From positions 1-17,109 of the forward strand of contig CAZZKM010000023.1 of the NCBI GenBank assembly GCA_964655115.1: DNA of 17,109 nucleotides. The letters are read 5' to 3'. The translations under genes were made by a program, and so were the position numbers. This DNA comes from ATZT02 sp964655115 (lineage in GTDB: Bacteria > Actinomycetota > Actinomycetes > S36-B12 > UBA5976). Of the stretch, positions 14,225-17,109 are shown one piece after another (the first letter of the stretch is position 1; each line of letters begins with the position of its first letter). The notes beneath the pieces are model-generated. The model had not been told where the DNA came from, made no database searches, and worked only from the letters and a program-made list of their open reading frames with translations.

Positions 14225-14431
14225 ATGAGTGAAGAAAAAGTAAAGATAACAGTTAAACCAAATGGTTCAATTAGAGTAGAAGGAAATTTTGAACTTAATT
14301 ACACAAAAGCAGGCACTGAAGAAATAACAACTGAACAAATTCAAGGTTCGAAGTCATTGTGCCGTTGTGGACATTCCAAGGAAAAACCATTTTGCGATGG
14401 TTCGCATAGAGAAGCAGGTTTTCAAGGTTAA
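14225..14431 (+). CDS. CDGSH iron-sulfur domain protein
   Basis: A 68-residue protein ending in CRCGHSKEKPFCDGSH (46-61). This is the full C-x-C-x2-S-x3-P-x-C-D-G-S-H signature, with C46, C48, C57 and H61 as expected ligands of a [2Fe-2S] cluster. The first 45 residues are probably the small beta-rich scaffold (KVKITVKPNGSIRVEGNF) found in bacterial CDGSH proteins. A strong Shine-Dalgarno sequence, AAGGAGA (14214-14220), follows the rnj stop at once and lies four bases before ATG, so it is probably cotranscribed with rnj. The biological role of such stand-alone bacterial proteins is poorly defined; redox or iron-sulfur handling is likely. Confidence 0.9.
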   Translation: MSEEKVKITVKPNGSIRVEGNFELNYTKAGTEEITTEQIQGSKSLCRCGHSKEKPFCDGSHREAGFQG

Positions 14432-14496
14432 TTTGATGCGTAAGTGACGACACGCACTAAAAGTAACTTCTGATACGCAAGTTTCTAGTGTTTCTC

Positions 14497-14508
14497 GAGG
14501 GTAACCTC
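14497..14508 (+). promoter_or_regulatory. ftsK upstream signal: -10-like TAACCT within a GTAA-loop hairpin
   Basis: GAGG (14497-14500) and CCTC (14505-14508) flank GTAA, forming a four-base-pair tetraloop hairpin. TAACCT (14502-14507) within it fits TAnnnT and ends six bases before the ftsK ATG, suggesting leaderless transcription. GAGGG could also act as a Shine-Dalgarno sequence, but it would be about 12 bases from ATG, longer than usual. Further upstream, TGCGT (14437-14441) can pair with ACGCA (14452-14456); no T-run follows, so it is not a classic terminator. Confidence 0.35.
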
Positions 14509-14513
14509 TATTT

Positions 14514-17060
14514 ATGGCTACAAGTACGCCGGCTCGTTCGCGTGCCCAAAATAAAAAAACTAGAAGTTCCAAAGCTTCTAGTGGATTACTTCTATTAATT
14601 GGGCGACTACTTTCACTAATTTCATTAGCTTGGAATGTTTTAGCTAAAGTTTTCGGTGCTCTTATTAGAGCAGTTGGACATGGCGCTTCTGAGATTGATC
14701 CAAAACAAAGAAGAGATGGACTTGGTTTAGTTTTACTTGCTTTGTCAATAATTATTGCTGCTCAAAGTTGGTTTGGAACTCAAACTGTAATTACTAATTA
14801 CTCAAAAATTATTATTGGCGGATTTCTAGGTGCTCTGACAGTATTTTTGCCCGTTGTTTTAATTTATGGCGCTTGGCAAACATTTAGAAATCCTGCAAAA
14901 AAAGGTGAAGGGCCAAGAATTGCAATTGGAGTTTCCACTGTATTAATTAGCATTTCTGGTTTATGGCATTTATTTAAAGGATTGCCAAATCCTGGTGATG
15001 GCGTTGAAGCAATGCAATCTGGTGCTGGCTGGTTGGGCTGGTTGGTTGCCACACCAATTACAGGCTTAACAAATGGTCTAATTGCTTCATTACTCCTAAT
15101 TCTTTTTGGATTTTTTGGACTATTAATAACTACTAAGACTCCAGTCACAACTGTTTTTCAAAAAATAAAATTAGTATTTTCAAAATTGTTCAAGAAACGT
15201 GAACAAGTAGAACATGATGATTTAGATCAAGAGCTAGATGCATTCACAGCAACAGATTATGACGAGGAATTGATTGAAGATGACATCATCGAGTCTGATT
15301 TCGATGTGGAACCAGTTAAAAAAGGTAATGTCTTAACTCGCTGGTTAAGTAAATGGCAAGCGAAAGAAAGTGATGAAGAATTAGCAACTTTAGTAGACGA
15401 TGAACCTTTTGCGGCATCACCTGTTATTCAGGAAAATCAATTAGTTGAAGACCTTGATTCAACTCAACCAATAGCAGTATTAACAGAAATAGACTCAACT
15501 CAACCTATACAAAAATTAACTTCAGTAAGTGTTTCTGAAAATAAACAAATAACTAAACCAGTTGTAAAGCAAATGGCGCTTAAAGCTGACAAAAGTTACA
15601 AATTACCTCCAAGTGCAAGTTTAAAACCGGGACCTATCCCTAAATTAAAAAGTAAAGTTAACGATGGAGTTGTTGAATCATTAACAAAAGTATTTTCACA
15701 ATTTGACATAGATGCAACTGTTACAGGTTTTTCTAGGGGACCAACAGTCACTCGTTATGAAGTTGAACTAGGCCCTGCAGTAAAAGTTGAAAGAGTTACA
15801 GCATTAAGTAAAAATATTGCTTACGCTGTAGCAAGTGCTGATGTAAGAATTCTTTCACCAATTCCAGGAAAATCTGCCATTGGCGTAGAAATTCCAAATG
15901 CCGATAGAGAATTAGTGGCACTTTCAGATTTATTAAATTCAAATGCTGCAAATGACGAAAAACATCCATTAGTTGTAGGACTTGGAAAAGATGTTGAAGG
16001 ATTAGTTATTTGTGCAAACCTTGCCAAAATGCCTCATATGTTAATTGCGGGAGCAACTGGTGCCGGTAAATCATCTTGCATAAATTCTTTAGTAACTTCC
16101 ATTTTGATGCGATCAACTCCAAATGATGTGAGAATGATTTTGATTGATCCAAAAAGAGTTGAATTAGCTGCGTATGCAGGAGTTCCTCATTTAATCACTC
16201 CAATCGTAACTAATCCAAAAAAAGCTGCGGAAGTATTGCAATGGGTTGTCAAAGAAATGGAAGTTAGATACGACGCGTTACATGCACATGGCTTTAGACA
16301 TATTGATGATTACAACAAAGCTGTTAAAGCTGGAAAAGTAAATCCAATAGGAGATAATGATTCGATTGATCCTTATCCATATTTATTAGTTGTAGTTGAT
16401 GAATTAGCAGATTTGATGATGGTTGCACCTAGAGATGTTGAAGATGCAATTGTAAGAATTACTCAATTAGCAAGAGCAGCCGGAATTCATTTAGTAATTG
16501 CAACTCAAAGACCAAGTGTTGATGTAGTGACAGGTTTAATTAAAGCTAATGTGCCAAGTCGATTAGCTTTTGCCACCGCAAGTTTGGCAGATTCTAGAGT
16601 TATTTTGGATCAACCTGGAGCAGAAAAATTAGTTGGTCAAGGCGATGGATTGTTCTTACCAATGGGTGCATCAAAACCGACTAGAATTCAAGGTGCTTTC
16701 GTTTCAGAAAGTGAAATTAGAATAATTGTTTCTCATTGGACTAATCAAGGTGAGCCTGAATATAGAGATGATGTTTTGCAAGTTCAACAATTAAAATCAA
16801 GTATTGAGAATGACATTGGAGATGATCTTGATTTGTTACTTTCTGCTACAGAATTAGTAGTTTCAACTCAATTAGGATCAACATCTATGTTGCAAAGAAA
16901 ATTAAGAGTTGGTTTTGCTAAAGCTGGACGCTTAATAGATTTAATGGAAGATAGAGGAATTGTTGGACCAAACGAAGGGTCTAGAGCAAGAGAAGTTTTA
17001 ATAAAACCTGAACAATTAGTCCAAACTTTGGCGATGTTACGAGGAGAAGTAGCCAATTAA
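14514..17060 (+). CDS. ftsK: DNA translocase FtsK
   Basis: Septal DNA pump coordinating chromosome segregation with division. The 848 residues start with a basic tail, then about four to five membrane segments (about 68-88, 98-121, 136-155, 172-206) that anchor it at the septum. A fairly short acidic linker (about 215-355) contains a DSTQPI motif twice. The motor core starts near residue 362: the alpha domain carries SRGPTVTRYEVELGP, Walker A is GATGAGKS (513-520), and Walker B is LVVVDELAD (catalytic D629 and E630). The C-terminal gamma winged helix (about 785-848, including GFAKAGRLIDLMEDRGIVGP) normally reads KOPS-type polar sequences and activates XerD. The start at ATG 14514 lacks a well-spaced Shine-Dalgarno sequence. 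Confidence 0.97.
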   Translation: MATSTPARSRAQNKKTRSSKASSGLLLLIGRLLSLISLAWNVLAKVFGALIRAVGHGASEIDPKQRRDGLGLVLLALSIIIAAQSWFGTQTVITNYSKIIIGGFLGALTVFLPVVLIYGAWQTFRNPAKKGEGPRIAIGVSTVLISISGLWHLFKGLPNPGDGVEAMQSGAGWLGWLVATPITGLTNGLIASLLLILFGFFGLLITTKTPVTTVFQKIKLVFSKLFKKREQVEHDDLDQELDAFTATDYDEELIEDDIIESDFDVEPVKKGNVLTRWLSKWQAKESDEELATLVDDEPFAASPVIQENQLVEDLDSTQPIAVLTEIDSTQPIQKLTSVSVSENKQITKPVVKQMALKADKSYKLPPSASLKPGPIPKLKSKVNDGVVESLTKVFSQFDIDATVTGFSRGPTVTRYEVELGPAVKVERVTALSKNIAYAVASADVRILSPIPGKSAIGVEIPNADRELVALSDLLNSNAANDEKHPLVVGLGKDVEGLVICANLAKMPHMLIAGATGAGKSSCINSLVTSILMRSTPNDVRMILIDPKRVELAAYAGVPHLITPIVTNPKKAAEVLQWVVKEMEVRYDALHAHGFRHIDDYNKAVKAGKVNPIGDNDSIDPYPYLLVVVDELADLMMVAPRDVEDAIVRITQLARAAGIHLVIATQRPSVDVVTGLIKANVPSRLAFATASLADSRVILDQPGAEKLVGQGDGLFLPMGASKPTRIQGAFVSESEIRIIVSHWTNQGEPEYRDDVLQVQQLKSSIENDIGDDLDLLLSATELVVSTQLGSTSMLQRKLRVGFAKAGRLIDLMEDRGIVGPNEGSRAREVLIKPEQLVQTLAMLRGEVAN

Positions 17061-17063
17061 AAT

Positions 17064-17086
17064 CCGGAATTTACATATAAATCCGG
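17064..17086 (+). repeat. Inverted repeat after ftsK, candidate operator or stem-loop
   Basis: CCGGA(A)TTTA (17064-17073) and TAAATCCGG (17078-17086) form nine base pairs with one bulged A and a four-base CATA loop. Read the other way, AATCCGG is a direct repeat at 17061-17067 and 17080-17086, 19 bases apart. The repeat overlaps a promoter-like -35. It could be a repressor site or the terminator stem of ftsK, but no T-run follows. Confidence 0.4.
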
Positions 17087-17098
17087 TCAGGCTATTCT
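17070..17098 (+). promoter_or_regulatory. Sigma70-type promoter for the gene beyond the window
   Basis: TTTACA (17070-17075) and TATTCT (17093-17098) are separated by exactly 17 bases and are each close to consensus. It is the best-formed two-box promoter I see here and would drive a gene to the right of the window edge. Confidence 0.5.
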
Positions 17099-17109
17099 AG
17101 TAGGACAAC

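Noticed and set aside
14435..14513. Terminator after the CDGSH gene
   Set aside because: The short TGCGT/ACGCA pairing has a ten-base loop and no following T-run.

Overview
This is a dense housekeeping region from a low-G+C actinobacterium. By eye the DNA is AT-rich, roughly 35-40% G+C, with A/T-ending codons and AGA as the usual arginine codon. The gene order is nevertheless the actinobacterial one: infB-rbfA-truB-ribF-rpsO-pnp-M16 peptidase-dapB-thyX-dapA-rnj-ftsK. Short intergenic gaps, overlapping genes and low G+C together suggest a streamlined planktonic lineage, for example a Nanopelagicales (acI)-like freshwater actinobacterium. That placement is an inference from synteny and composition; no rRNA gene is present to confirm it.

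Layout. Positions 1-141 are a leader with two overlapping minigenes and two competing hairpins, one of which covers the infB ribosome-binding site. Positions 142-5044 hold a tightly packed translation and cofactor block (infB, rbfA, truB, ribF). Positions 5045-5157 form a structured leader ahead of rpsO (ribosomal protein S15). Positions 5428-5601 form an elaborately structured leader ahead of pnp that looks like the Actino-pnp RNA motif. Positions 5602-9871 encode PNPase, an M16 zinc peptidase and DapB almost without gaps. Positions 9860-10849 are a reverse-strand azlC-azlD amino-acid exporter pair that overlaps dapB tail to tail and is divergent from thyX. Positions 10877-14213 carry thyX, dapA and rnj, with rnj translationally coupled to dapA. 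A small CDGSH iron-sulfur protein follows, and then ftsK (14514-17060). The last 49 bases hold a promoter-like sequence and an inverted repeat for a gene beyond the window.

How the genes work together. Initiation factor IF2, the 30S maturation factor RbfA, S15 and the tRNA pseudouridine synthase TruB serve ribosome assembly and translation. PNPase and RNase J are core RNA-decay enzymes, and the pnp leader suggests they also act on their own messages. DapA and DapB catalyse the two consecutive steps that commit aspartate semialdehyde to diaminopimelate and lysine, for peptidoglycan and protein. ThyX makes dTMP using FAD, which RibF produces. FtsK links division and chromosome segregation.

No mobile element, CRISPR array, toxin system, tRNA or rRNA is visible, and no intergenic gap exceeds 300 bases. 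I see no novel multi-gene system. The most interesting signals are the three RNA leaders (infB, rpsO, pnp), a recurrent -10-like hexamer placed just before start codons that lack a Shine-Dalgarno sequence, and the azlCD pair on the opposite strand inside a conserved synteny block.
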